A stretch of DNA of 64,000 nucleotides, from NCBI RefSeq assembly GCF_900099965.1, contig NZ_FNDJ01000001.1, forward strand, positions 357,766 through 421,765, written 5' to 3'. This stretch comes from Nonomuraea jiangxiensis (GTDB lineage Bacteria; Actinomycetota; Actinomycetes; Streptosporangiales; Streptosporangiaceae). Positions 34,409 through 42,743 of this stretch are shown piece by piece. Under the pieces are notes generated by a model that did not search any database, was not told the DNA's origin, and saw only the letters and a program-made list of their open reading frames with translations. The position numbers were made by a program, and so were the translations under genes. Every line of letters starts with the position of its first letter. The stretch's first letter is position 1.

Positions 34409-34474
34409 GGTGCGGCCCAGGAAAACCCGGGCACGCCGGACTATTGATCGGCCGGAGGTCACCCTCGTAGGGTG

Positions 34475-34486
34475 TTAATCGATTCA
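34475..34486. promoter_or_regulatory. Possible LacI-type operator upstream of the second LacI gene
   Basis: TTAATCGATTCA contains the palindrome AATCGATT with a central CG, about 115 bases upstream of the LacI start. It could serve autoregulation and control of the downstream transporter, but it is a short match in an AT-richer stretch. Confidence 0.35.
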
Positions 34487-34598
34487 CATCACCGAGAGCA
34501 CCCCGGCTAACGACAAACCCCATCTCCAGCATCCTGCCGAGATGATCGCCCTCCAATTCCCCATATCCCCATAGGGAATGCTAGGTTATTCGACTAAC

Positions 34599-35600
34599 AT
34601 GAGACCAACAGTGCGACAAGTGGCCGAGCTGGCGAACGTCTCGGTTGCCACCGTCTCCTACGTGCTCAGCGGCCGGGACCGCCCCGTCGCCGCCAAGACC
34701 CGGCAGCGGGTGCTCGACGCGGCCAGGCAGCTCGGCTACACCCCCAACCAGGCGGCCAGGAGCCTGCGCAAACGCCGGACCCAGCGGGTCTGCCTGGTGC
34801 TGAGCACGTTCGGCGGGGTGCCCAGCGACGAACGGCTGGCCATGGACCTGCACGAGATGGCCGACGCCCGCGGTTACTCCGTGGTCACGCTCGCCGTCTA
34901 CTCCGAGGCCCGGGCGAGCGCCGCCGTCGACATGCTGCGCGGCGGGATCGCCGACGGCGCGCTGATCAACGTCGTCGGCGACCACCTCGCCCATGACCTG
35001 CTCGCCGGGCTCGCCGCCACCGGGCTGCCGATGGTGGTGCTGAGCAACGAGAGCGGCCTGGCGGGCTGCGATCTCGTACGCACTCCGGAGGCGGAGGCGT
35101 CCGCGGAAGCGGTCGAGCACCTGCTGGCGCAGGGCAGGCGGCGCATCGCGTTCATGGCCCACCGCCACGAGCTCTATCGCGACAAGCCCGTTGGCCGGCT
35201 GCTCGGCTACACCTCGGCCCTGGACCGGCACGGCGTGGACCAGCGCATCGTCACCTCGGGCGCGGACGACCGCGTGGCCGCCTACCAGACCGCCTCCGAG
35301 CTGCTGCGCTCGCCCGACCGGCCCGACGCGATCTTCGCCGCCTCCGACCGGGCCGCGCTCAGCGCGATCTGGGCGGCCAGGGACCTCGGGCTCAGCGTCC
35401 CCGGCGACGTCTCCATCGTCGGCTCCGGCAACATCGACGAGGGTCTCATCAGCAATCCGCAGCTCAGCACCGTCGGCCCGCTCAGACACGACTACACCGA
35501 CGTCGTACGCATGCTCTTCGACCGCCTCCAGGCCGAGGAGCCGCCGCCCGCCCGCGAGATCGTCCGGTCGTGGACCTTCGTGCGGCGGGGCTCGTCCTAG
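34599..35600 (+). CDS. LacI family transcriptional regulator
   Basis: 333 residues from ATG 34599. The helix-turn-helix TVRQVAELANVSVATVSYVL and hinge NQAARSLRKRRT are clear, followed by a sugar-binding-like sensor domain (LVLSTFGGVPSDERLAMDL; IFAASDRAALSAIWAARDL; SIVGSGNIDEGLISNPQLS). An ATG at 34578 would add seven residues. No ribosome-binding site precedes 34599, and TAGGTT at 34582-34587 could be a -10 for a nearly leaderless message. It precedes, on the same strand, a sugar importer and a sulfatase and is their likely local regulator. Confidence 0.9.
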   Translation: MRPTVRQVAELANVSVATVSYVLSGRDRPVAAKTRQRVLDAARQLGYTPNQAARSLRKRRTQRVCLVLSTFGGVPSDERLAMDLHEMADARGYSVVTLAVYSEARASAAVDMLRGGIADGALINVVGDHLAHDLLAGLAATGLPMVVLSNESGLAGCDLVRTPEAEASAEAVEHLLAQGRRRIAFMAHRHELYRDKPVGRLLGYTSALDRHGVDQRIVTSGADDRVAAYQTASELLRSPDRPDAIFAASDRAALSAIWAARDLGLSVPGDVSIVGSGNIDEGLISNPQLSTVGPLRHDYTDVVRMLFDRLQAEEPPPAREIVRSWTFVRRGSS

Positions 35601-35614
35601 AAGGGAAAACCGAG

Positions 35615-36880
35615 ATGACCTCCCCGCTCTCCCGCCGTGACCTGCTACGCCTCGCCGGGGCGGCCGCCGCGGTCCCGGTGCTGTCGGCCTGCGCGGGAGC
35701 CCCGCCCGCGCAGACCGCCGCGCCCGGGACCTTCACCGTCTACTGGAACGCGGGCCACGACTACCAGGCCTACCGCAAGGTGATCGCCGAGTTCGAGCAG
35801 GCCAACAAGGTGAAGGTCAACCTGCAGAAATATCAGTGGCCCGACCTGCGGACCCGGCTGCTGGCCGACTTCGCCTCCGGCACCGTGCCCGACCTGGTCG
35901 AGGAGCCCGGCGGTTGGGTGCAGGAGTTCGCCATCTCCGGCAACGCCCGCTCGCTGCAGGACTACGTCGACCGCGACGGCGCGGCGATGGGCTTCCCCGC
36001 CGACTGGCGGCCCGTCACCGTCGAGCGCAACTCCTACCAGGGCAAGGTCTACGGCGTGCAGCTCCACCTGACCTGCAACACGCTCCTCTACAACAAGGCC
36101 ATGCTCAGGGACGCCGGGCTGGAGCCGCCCACCACCTGGGAGGAGTTCCTGGCCGCGGCCCAGAAGCTGACCAAGGACGGCGTGTACGGCGTCGCGCTCA
36201 ACCAGGACTACACCTACGTCTGGCCCTGGCTCACGCAGGCCGGCGTCACCCCCTACGACCCGAAGACCGGCAAGATCATGGATCCGGTGGCCGACGCCGT
36301 CGAGGCGCTGCGGTTCCAGGCCGACCTCGTCCACAAGTACAAGGTGGCCCCCGTGCCCGTGTCGAGCACCGACTACTCGGGCCCGCAGAAGCTGTTCTCC
36401 GCCAAGCGCGCCGCCATGATCCTCACCGGCCCCTGGGACCTGGATCCGATCGCGAAGACCAGCCCCGACATCGAGCTCGGCATCGCCCCGCCGCTGAAGC
36501 ACAAGGAGCAGGCCACCCAGGCGGCCGGTGTCAGCATGTTCGTGCCCGCCAAGGCGGCCCGGCCCGACCTGTCGTGGGACTTCATCAAGCGCATCACCGA
36601 CCTCAAGGTCGAGCAGGCCGCCACCAAGGAGACCGGCATGCTCATGCCGCGCGTCTCCTGGGCCGACCTGCCCGAGGTGCGGTCGAACGAGGCCATCAAG
36701 GTCTTCGCCGACGCCCTGCCCTACGCCCAGGACTCCTCCCAGCAGGTCCGGCTGACCGGCCAGCTCGGCAAGTGGGAGGAGCAGCTCAAGGTCATGTACC
36801 AGCAGATCCTCATCCAGAACGAGCCGGCCGACGCGGCGCTCGCGAAGTTCACGCAGGCGGCCGAGGGTTTCCTCAAATGA
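35615..36880 (+). CDS. Sugar ABC transporter solute-binding lipoprotein (family 1)
   Basis: 421 residues from ATG 35615 (AAGGG upstream). The signal peptide has a twin-arginine motif SRRDLLRLAG followed by lipobox LSAC, so it is probably a Tat-exported lipoprotein. The body is a family 1 sugar binder (FTVYWNAGHDYQAYRKVIAEF; YQGKVYGVQLHLTCNTLLYN; AMILTGPWDLDPI). It is 14 bases after the LacI gene and coupled to the permease (ATGA at 36877-36880). Together with the sulfatase it may import a desulfated sugar. Confidence 0.92.
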   Translation: MTSPLSRRDLLRLAGAAAAVPVLSACAGAPPAQTAAPGTFTVYWNAGHDYQAYRKVIAEFEQANKVKVNLQKYQWPDLRTRLLADFASGTVPDLVEEPGGWVQEFAISGNARSLQDYVDRDGAAMGFPADWRPVTVERNSYQGKVYGVQLHLTCNTLLYNKAMLRDAGLEPPTTWEEFLAAAQKLTKDGVYGVALNQDYTYVWPWLTQAGVTPYDPKTGKIMDPVADAVEALRFQADLVHKYKVAPVPVSSTDYSGPQKLFSAKRAAMILTGPWDLDPIAKTSPDIELGIAPPLKHKEQATQAAGVSMFVPAKAARPDLSWDFIKRITDLKVEQAATKETGMLMPRVSWADLPEVRSNEAIKVFADALPYAQDSSQQVRLTGQLGKWEEQLKVMYQQILIQNEPADAALAKFTQAAEGFLK

Positions 36881-37761
36881 CCGCGCGGCGGCGGCCGCGT
36901 ACTCTCGCGAGCCGGTACGCCAGGACCGCCTACCTCTTCCTCACCCCGGCGATCCTGTTCTTCGCGGCCTTCTTCTACCTGCCGATCGGCAACGTGGTGG
37001 CCACCAGCCTGCGCACCGGGCCGCAGGCCGACCAGTGGAGCGGCCTGGCCAACTTCGGCCAGGCCCTGGCCGATCCGGCGGTGCGGCACTCGTTCCTGGT
37101 CACCGTAGGATTCTCGGTGCTCGTCGTGGCCGGGTCGATCGTGCTCGGGCTGGCCCTGGCGATGGTGATCGACCAGCCGCTCAGGGGGCGGGTGGCCTTC
37201 CGGGTGCTGCTGCTGGTGCCGTACCTGACGTCGGTGGCGATCGTCGGGCTGCTGTGGCGCAACATCCTCGACCCCGAGCTGGGCGTGCTGAACCGGGTGC
37301 TGGCCGCGACCGGGCTGCCCCAGCAGCAGTGGCTCAACACCGCGCCCCTGCTCACGATCGCCGCCGTCACGCTGTGGCAGAGCGTGGGCTACACGATGGT
37401 GCTGTTCCTGGCCGGGCTGCAGGGGATCCCGGAGACCTACCACGAGGCCGCCAAGATCGACGGGGCGGACGGCTGGCGCCGCTTCTGGCGGATCACGCTG
37501 CCGCTGCTGGCCCCGACCACGCTGTTCGTGTCGGTGATGGCGGTGATCTCGGGGCTCCAGGCGTTCGGGCAGGCGTACATCATCACCAACGGCGGGCCCG
37601 GCGACGCCACCGACCTGTCGGTCTTCCACATCTTCAACGTCGCCTTCCGCACCCGGGACTTCGGCTACTCCTCGGCCCAGTCGGTGCTGCTGCTGATGGT
37701 GATCGTCGCGTTCACGCTCATCCAGCTCAGGGCGGGCCGCCGCGCGGAGGTCGTCTACTGA
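36877..37761 (+). CDS. Sugar ABC transporter permease (MalF type)
   Basis: 294 residues, about six membrane helices (AYLFLTPAILFFAAFFYLP first) and the ATPase-docking EAA loop ETYHEAAKIDGADGWRRFW. The start overlaps the binding-protein stop and its TGA overlaps the next ATG (TGATG at 37759). Partner of the following MalG-type permease; no ATPase is encoded here either. Confidence 0.93.
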   Translation: MTARRRPRTLASRYARTAYLFLTPAILFFAAFFYLPIGNVVATSLRTGPQADQWSGLANFGQALADPAVRHSFLVTVGFSVLVVAGSIVLGLALAMVIDQPLRGRVAFRVLLLVPYLTSVAIVGLLWRNILDPELGVLNRVLAATGLPQQQWLNTAPLLTIAAVTLWQSVGYTMVLFLAGLQGIPETYHEAAKIDGADGWRRFWRITLPLLAPTTLFVSVMAVISGLQAFGQAYIITNGGPGDATDLSVFHIFNVAFRTRDFGYSSAQSVLLLMVIVAFTLIQLRAGRRAEVVY

Positions 37762-38567
37762 TGCGCAAGGCGCTGCTCTACACGCTGCTGGTAGTGGCCT
37801 CGCTGGTGACGGTGCTGCCGCTGCTCTACATGGTGTCGCTGTCGCTGCAGACCGAGGCGGAGACGCTCTCGGCGGAGGCGGTGCTGGTGCCGGACTCGCC
37901 CCAGTGGGGCAACTACGCCGAGCTGTTCGCCCGCGCGCCGTTCGGGAACTTCATCGTCAACAGCCTCGTCGTGGCCGGCGTGATCACGCTGGCGCACCTG
38001 GTGTTCGACCCGCTCGTCGGCTACGTCTTCGCCAAGTTCCGCTTCCCGCTGCGCAACACGCTCTTCGTGGCGCTGCTGGCCACGCTGATGGTGCCGTTCT
38101 TCGTGCGGATGATCCCGCTGTACGTGCTGATGGCCAACCTGGGGTGGCTCAACACGTACCAGGGGTTGATCACGCCGTTTCTCATGGACGCGTTCGGGAT
38201 CTTCCTGATGCGGCAGTTCATCCAGCCCATCCCCGACGACCTGATCAGCGCGGCCCGCATCGACGGGGCCTCCGAGCTGCGCATCTACCGGCGTGTCATC
38301 CTGCCGCAGACGCGGCCGGCGCTGGCTGTGCTAGGGCTGTTCACGTTCGTCTTCCAGTGGAACGAGTTCCTCTGGCCGCTGGTCGCCACCTCGACGCCCG
38401 AGATGCGGACCATCCCGGTCGGGCTCACCCTGTTCAACCAGGAGTACTTCACGCTGTGGCACCTCACGGCCGCCGGGTCGGTGATCCTCTTCGTACCCAC
38501 CGCCGTGCTGTTCGTCCTCACCCAGCGATACTTCGTCCGAGGCATAGCGCTGACCGGACTCAAATAG
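37761..38567 (+). CDS. Sugar ABC transporter permease (MalG type)
   Basis: 268 residues. Six predicted helices, EAA-like loop DDLISAARIDGASELRIYR and C-terminal FVRGIALTGLK. Completes the second importer of the window. The sulfatase follows after 23 bases. Confidence 0.93.
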   Translation: MRKALLYTLLVVASLVTVLPLLYMVSLSLQTEAETLSAEAVLVPDSPQWGNYAELFARAPFGNFIVNSLVVAGVITLAHLVFDPLVGYVFAKFRFPLRNTLFVALLATLMVPFFVRMIPLYVLMANLGWLNTYQGLITPFLMDAFGIFLMRQFIQPIPDDLISAARIDGASELRIYRRVILPQTRPALAVLGLFTFVFQWNEFLWPLVATSTPEMRTIPVGLTLFNQEYFTLWHLTAAGSVILFVPTAVLFVLTQRYFVRGIALTGLK

Positions 38568-38590
38568 TCACTACGTTAGGAGATTCCCTT

Positions 38591-39958
38591 TTGCGCCCGA
38601 ACGTGATCGTCGTCTTCACCGACCAGCAGCGGTGGGACACCGTCGGCCCCCTCACCCCGAACCTCGACAGGATGGCCAGGCACGGTACGCAGGCCACGGT
38701 GGCGATCACCCCCCAGCCGGTGTGCGCGCCCGCCCGGGCGGCGCTGCAGACGGGCCGTTACCCGACCACGACGGGTGTCCACCGCAACGGCCGTGCCCTG
38801 CCCGCAGGGGAGCGCACGCTGGCCCACCACTTCGGCGCGGCCGGCTACGCCACCGGCTACATCGGCAAGTGGCATCTGGCCGACACCGAGCCGGTCCCGG
38901 CGGAGCAGCGCGGCGGCTACCGGTCATGGCTGGGCGCCAACGCGCTCGAGCACACCTCCGACGCCTACCGCACCATCGTCTACGACGAGGCGAACGACCC
39001 CGTTCTGCTGCCCGGCTACCGCTCCGACGCGCTGCTGGACGCGGCGGTCAGGTTCGTGGCCGACCACCACGAGGAGCCGTTCTACCTGTTCGTGTCGCTG
39101 CTGGAGCCGCACCACCAGAACGAGGTGGACAACTACCCGGCCCCCGACGGCTACGAGGAGCGCTATCAGGGCAGTTGGATGCCGCCTGACCTGGCCGCCC
39201 TCGGCGGCACCGCCCATCAGCACATGGGCGGCTACCTGGGCCAGATCAAGCGCCTGGACGAGGGACTCGGCCGGCTGCTGGACGCGCTGCGCAGCCTGGA
39301 CCTGCTGGACGACACGATCGTGGCCTACACCTCCGACCACGGCAACCACTTCAAGACCCGCAACGGCGAGTACAAACGCTCCTGCCACGACGCCTCGCTA
39401 CGGGTGCCGCTGGCCCTGCGCGGACCCGGCTTCGACGGCGGCGGCGCGATCTCCCGCCCGGTCAGCACCATCGACCTGCCGCCGACGTTGCTGGCGGCGG
39501 CCGGGCTGCCGGTGCCCGAGGAGATGCAGGGCCGCTCATTCCTGCCCCTGGTCCGCGACTCCCGCGCCGACTGGCCCGAGGAGGTCTTCTTCCAGGTGAG
39601 CGAGTCCGAGGTGGGACGCGGCATCCGCACCTCGCGCTGGAAGTACTACGCCGTCGCCGAGGACGCCCACCCGTGGGACGACCCCGCTGCCCTCCGCTAC
39701 CGCGAGCAGGCCCTGTACGACCTGGAGAGCGACCCGTACGAGCTGGCGAACCTGGCCGGGTTCCGCTCGCACGCCGGAGTGGCGGCCGAGCTGCGGGAAC
39801 GACTGGTACGCAGGATCGTGGCGGCGGGCGAGGCGGAGCCCGTCATCGACCCCGCGGTCGAGCGCTCCTCCCGCGCACAGGCGATGGCCGACCCGGCGGT
39901 GCGGTCGCGGGCGACCAAGCCGGTGCGCTTCGGTCACCAGCCTCCACGGGACCGGTGA
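38591..39958 (+). CDS. Sulfatase (formylglycine type)
   Basis: 455 residues from TTG 38591, with TTAGGAG 7 bases upstream; no ATG or GTG is suitably placed at the conserved N-terminus RPNVIVVFTDQQRWD. Family features: metal-binding Asp in FTDQ, the CxPxR modification motif in VCAPARAALQTGRYPT (Cys to be oxidised to formylglycine), GYATGYIGKWHLA, and the second metal site in TSDHGNHF. No signal peptide is visible, so it probably acts in the cytoplasm on an imported sulfated sugar. It depends on a formylglycine-generating enzyme encoded elsewhere. Context with LacI and a sugar importer suggests use of a sulfated glycan fragment. The last codons run into a 27-bp tandem repeat. Confidence 0.9.
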   Translation: MRPNVIVVFTDQQRWDTVGPLTPNLDRMARHGTQATVAITPQPVCAPARAALQTGRYPTTTGVHRNGRALPAGERTLAHHFGAAGYATGYIGKWHLADTEPVPAEQRGGYRSWLGANALEHTSDAYRTIVYDEANDPVLLPGYRSDALLDAAVRFVADHHEEPFYLFVSLLEPHHQNEVDNYPAPDGYEERYQGSWMPPDLAALGGTAHQHMGGYLGQIKRLDEGLGRLLDALRSLDLLDDTIVAYTSDHGNHFKTRNGEYKRSCHDASLRVPLALRGPGFDGGGAISRPVSTIDLPPTLLAAAGLPVPEEMQGRSFLPLVRDSRADWPEEVFFQVSESEVGRGIRTSRWKYYAVAEDAHPWDDPAALRYREQALYDLESDPYELANLAGFRSHAGVAAELRERLVRRIVAAGEAEPVIDPAVERSSRAQAMADPAVRSRATKPVRFGHQPPRDR

Positions 39959-40054
39959 GCCCGGACCGTTCCCACGGGACCGGTGAGCCCGGACCGTTCC
40001 ACGGGACCGGTGAGCCCGGGCTGGTCCACGGGACCGGTGGGCCCCGGCCGGTCC
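39944..40054. repeat. 27-bp tandem repeat at the sulfatase 3' end
   Basis: About four degenerate copies of a 27-bp unit built on CCACGGGACCGGTGAGCCCG. The first copy encodes the sulfatase C-terminus (PPRDR) and its TGA. The rest are intergenic, before the convergent aldo/keto reductase stop at 40085. Each unit contains ACCGGT and could fold, so it may end transcription. Confidence 0.75.
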
Positions 40055-40084
40055 CCGGCGCGGTGAGCCGGGGCCGCTCGGCGG

Positions 40085-40936
40085 CTAACTCTCGCTCAGC
40101 TCGCTGAGCTGCTCGGGCGTCAGCGACACGGTCGAGGCGGCCAGGTTCTCCTCCAGGTGGGCGACCGTCGAGGTGCCGGGGATCGGCAGCATCACCGGGG
40201 AGCGGGCCAGCAGCCAGGCCAGGCTGACCTGCGAGGGCGTGGCGCCGGCGGCCTTGGCGACGTGTACCACCGGGCTGTCGGGCGTGGCCAGGGCGCCGGC
40301 CGCGATCGGGTTCCACGGGACGAAGCCGATGTCGTGCCGCTCGCAGTGCTCCAGCACGTCCTCGGAGGAGCGGTCGGTGAGGTTGTAGCGGTTCTGCACG
40401 GTCACGATCTCGGTGATGCGCCGCGCCTGCTCGATCTCCTCGACGCCGACCTCCGACAGGCCCACGGTCGCGATCTTGCCCTCGTCCTGGAGCTCCTTCA
40501 GCTCGCCGACCTGGTCGTCCAGCGGGTAGCGCGGGTCGACGCGGTGCAACTGGAGCAGGTCGATGCGCTCCACCCCCAGCCTGCGCAGGCTCATCTCGAC
40601 CTCCTGCCGCAGGTAGGCGGGGTGCCCGAGAACGACCCACTGATTGGGGCCGGTGCGCACGAAGCCGGCCTTGGTGCCGATCAGGAGCTGCTCCGGATAC
40701 GGGTGCAGCGCTTCGCGGATCAGCTCCTCGCTGATGTACGGGCCGTAGGAGTCGGCCGTGTCGATGAAGTCCACCCCCAGCTCGACGGCGCGGCGCAGCA
40801 CCCTGATCGCCTCCGGATGGTCCGGCGGCGGCCCCCAGATGCCCGGCCCGGTGATCCGCATCGCCCCGAACCCGAGGCGGTGCACGGTTTTGTCGCCAAT
40901 GGTGAAGGTGCCAGTGGCCTGGAGCGATATGGACAT
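40085..40936 (-). CDS. Aldo/keto reductase
   Basis: 283 residues from ATG 40936 (GGGGA upstream). The TIM-barrel AKR tetrad is visible: Asp and Tyr in [10 protein letters not shown], Lys in IGTKAGF, His in LLQLHRVD. The C-terminal NADP-binding part is in [18 protein letters not shown]. It should reduce aldehydes or ketones with NADPH. Stand-alone gene, divergent from the M28 peptidase. An open frame extends upstream to 41095 but would cross the peptidase promoter region. Confidence 0.9.
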   Translation of the reverse strand: MSISLQATGTFTIGDKTVHRLGFGAMRITGPGIWGPPPDHPEAIRVLRRAVELGVDFIDTADSYGPYISEELIREALHPYPEQLLIGTKAGFVRTGPNQWVVLGHPAYLRQEVEMSLRRLGVERIDLLQLHRVDPRYPLDDQVGELKELQDEGKIATVGLSEVGVEEIEQARRITEIVTVQNRYNLTDRSSEDVLEHCERHDIGFVPWNPIAAGALATPDSPVVHVAKAAGATPSQVSLAWLLARSPVMLPIPGTSTVAHLEENLAASTVSLTPEQLSELSES

Positions 40937-41097
40937 GCGGAATCCCCGTTTTCGTCGTGGTCGCAGCACGTTCCAAGTCCGTGATGCAACAGATACACGG
41001 CCAATCTTCCCACTAGCCGGATCCATCAATACGTTTCGGGCTACATGCGCATTTTTCCCCCCGGTTTTCCCCATCAACATGCATCCGAGGAGCAAGC

Positions 41098-42636
41098 ATG
41101 CGTTTACGCCTGCGCAGGGGCGTGCTCGGCACGATCACCGCGATCGCCGTGGCCCTGTCGCCCGTTGCCTTCACCGGCACCGCCAGTGCCCATGGACACG
41201 ACGACCCCGTACGCAAGCTCGTCAAGGCCGTCTCAGGAAAGAACGTCAAGAAACACCTGAAGGCGCTACAGGCCATCGCCAAGGCCAACGGCGGGACCCG
41301 CGTGTCCGGCACCCGCGGATTCGACGCCTCCCGCGACTACGTGGCCCGCAAGCTGCGCTCCGCCGGGTACGACGTGACGATCCAGCCGTTCGAGTTCACC
41401 TTCGACGGGTACGTCACGCCGCCGGAGCTGCGGCGGACCAGCCCGGCGGCGAAGACGTACACGTACGGGTTCTTCAGCGACTACGTGGCGATGGGCGACT
41501 CGCCCGCCGGCGAGGTCGGCGGCACGGTCCAGAACGTGGACCTAGTGCTCCCTCCGGGGCCGGTCAACTCGTCGACGTCCGGTTGTGAGGCGAGCGACTT
41601 CGCCGGGTTCGTCGCCGGCAACATCGCGCTCATGCAGCGCGGGACCTGCACCTTCCGCGTCAAGGTGGACAACGCCCTCGCGGCCGGGGCGTCCGGGGCG
41701 ATCGTCTTCAACGAGGGGCAGGAGGGGCGTACCGAGGTCGATCTCAACCCGACGCTCGGCGGGCCCGGCGTGACGATCCCGTCGTTCTTCACCAGCTTCG
41801 CGGTCGGCCAGGAACTGGCCGGGGCGGGCACCGCGGTCGCCATGAACTGGGACCCGATCGTCGAGACCCGGACCACCTACAACGTGATCGCCAGCAGCAA
41901 GAAGGGCAATCCGGACAACGTGGTCATGCTCGGCGCGCACCTGGACAGCGTCCAGGAGGGGCCCGGCATCAACGACAACGGCTCGGGCAGCGCCGGCATC
42001 CTTGAGGTGGCGTTGCAGTTCGCCAAGACCAAGCCGAAGAACCAGATGCGCTTCGCCTTCTGGGGCGCCGAGGAGTTCGGCCTGCTCGGCTCCGAGCACT
42101 ACGTCGCCTCGCTGACGCCGGAGGAGCGGGCCAGGATCACCCTCTACCTGAACTTCGACATGATCGCCTCGCCCAACTACACGTTCGGCATCTATGACGG
42201 CGACGGCGACGCGTTCGGGACCGCCGGGCCTCCCGGGTCCGACGTGATCGAGGAGGACTTCGAGCGGTACTTCGCCGGGCGTCGTCAGCCGTTCACGGCC
42301 ACGGCGTTCACCGGACGCTCGGACTACGGACCGTTCATCGCGGCCGGGATCCCGGCGGGCGGCCTGTTCACCGGGGCCGAGGTGCTCAAGACCGCGGAGG
42401 AGGCCGAGATCTTCGGCGGCACCGCGGGCATCCCGCTCGACCCTTGCTACCACAGCGCCTGCGACACGATCGCGAACATCAGCGACAAGGCGCTGGACGT
42501 GAACTCCGACGCCATCGCCACCCTCGCGGCCACGTACGCCTTCGACACCGGCACGATCGGCACCGCCGCGCCGGTCGCGAAGGGCGCCGCGGCCCGCGCG
42601 GGCCACTCGCACCACCCGGCGGACGCGCTGAGCTGA
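41098..42636 (+). CDS. Secreted M28 family aminopeptidase with PA domain
   Basis: 512 residues. Signal peptide [20 protein letters not shown] ending near SAHG. A protease-associated (PA) insert lies about residues 135-255 ([20 protein letters not shown]). The M28 di-zinc centre is complete: His/Asp in [20 protein letters not shown], the Glu pair in [15 protein letters not shown], Asp in [10 protein letters not shown] and His in CYHSACDTI. It resembles Streptomyces aminopeptidase S and should release N-terminal residues from extracellular peptides. GAGGAGC precedes the start. The C-terminal 30 residues are Ala/Gly-rich and end [10 protein letters not shown]. Confidence 0.92.
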   Translation: MRLRLRRGVLGTITAIAVALSPVAFTGTASAHGHDDPVRKLVKAVSGKNVKKHLKALQAIAKANGGTRVSGTRGFDASRDYVARKLRSAGYDVTIQPFEFTFDGYVTPPELRRTSPAAKTYTYGFFSDYVAMGDSPAGEVGGTVQNVDLVLPPGPVNSSTSGCEASDFAGFVAGNIALMQRGTCTFRVKVDNALAAGASGAIVFNEGQEGRTEVDLNPTLGGPGVTIPSFFTSFAVGQELAGAGTAVAMNWDPIVETRTTYNVIASSKKGNPDNVVMLGAHLDSVQEGPGINDNGSGSAGILEVALQFAKTKPKNQMRFAFWGAEEFGLLGSEHYVASLTPEERARITLYLNFDMIASPNYTFGIYDGDGDAFGTAGPPGSDVIEEDFERYFAGRRQPFTATAFTGRSDYGPFIAAGIPAGGLFTGAEVLKTAEEAEIFGGTAGIPLDPCYHSACDTIANISDKALDVNSDAIATLAATYAFDTGTIGTAAPVAKGAAARAGHSHHPADALS

Positions 42637-42687
42637 CGTTCGACGCCATGGCGAGTATCGCGAACCTGGCGAACTCGCTGAGCTGAG

Positions 42688-42728
42688 CCCGGTGGGCCGG
42701 CCTCCGGAGTGGAGGTCGGCCCACCGGG
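42688..42728. terminator. Long stem-loop between peptidase and chitinase
   Basis: An 18-bp stem (42688-42705 with 42711-42728) with a 5-base loop GGAGT and a single G-U-type mismatch. It sits between convergent genes and can end both transcripts. Confidence 0.85.
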
Positions 42729-42743
42729 TCGTTGGGGCCGAGG

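Noticed and set aside
39944..40054. 27-bp repeats as a CRISPR or iteron array
   Set aside because: Units are directly contiguous without unique spacers, degenerate, and overlap a gene end; no cas or rep gene.
42648..42686. 12-residue ORF MASIANLANSLS after the M28 peptidase
   Set aside because: Too short, directly before a terminator, no maturation genes nearby; part of a small duplicated tail ending CGCTGAGCTGA.
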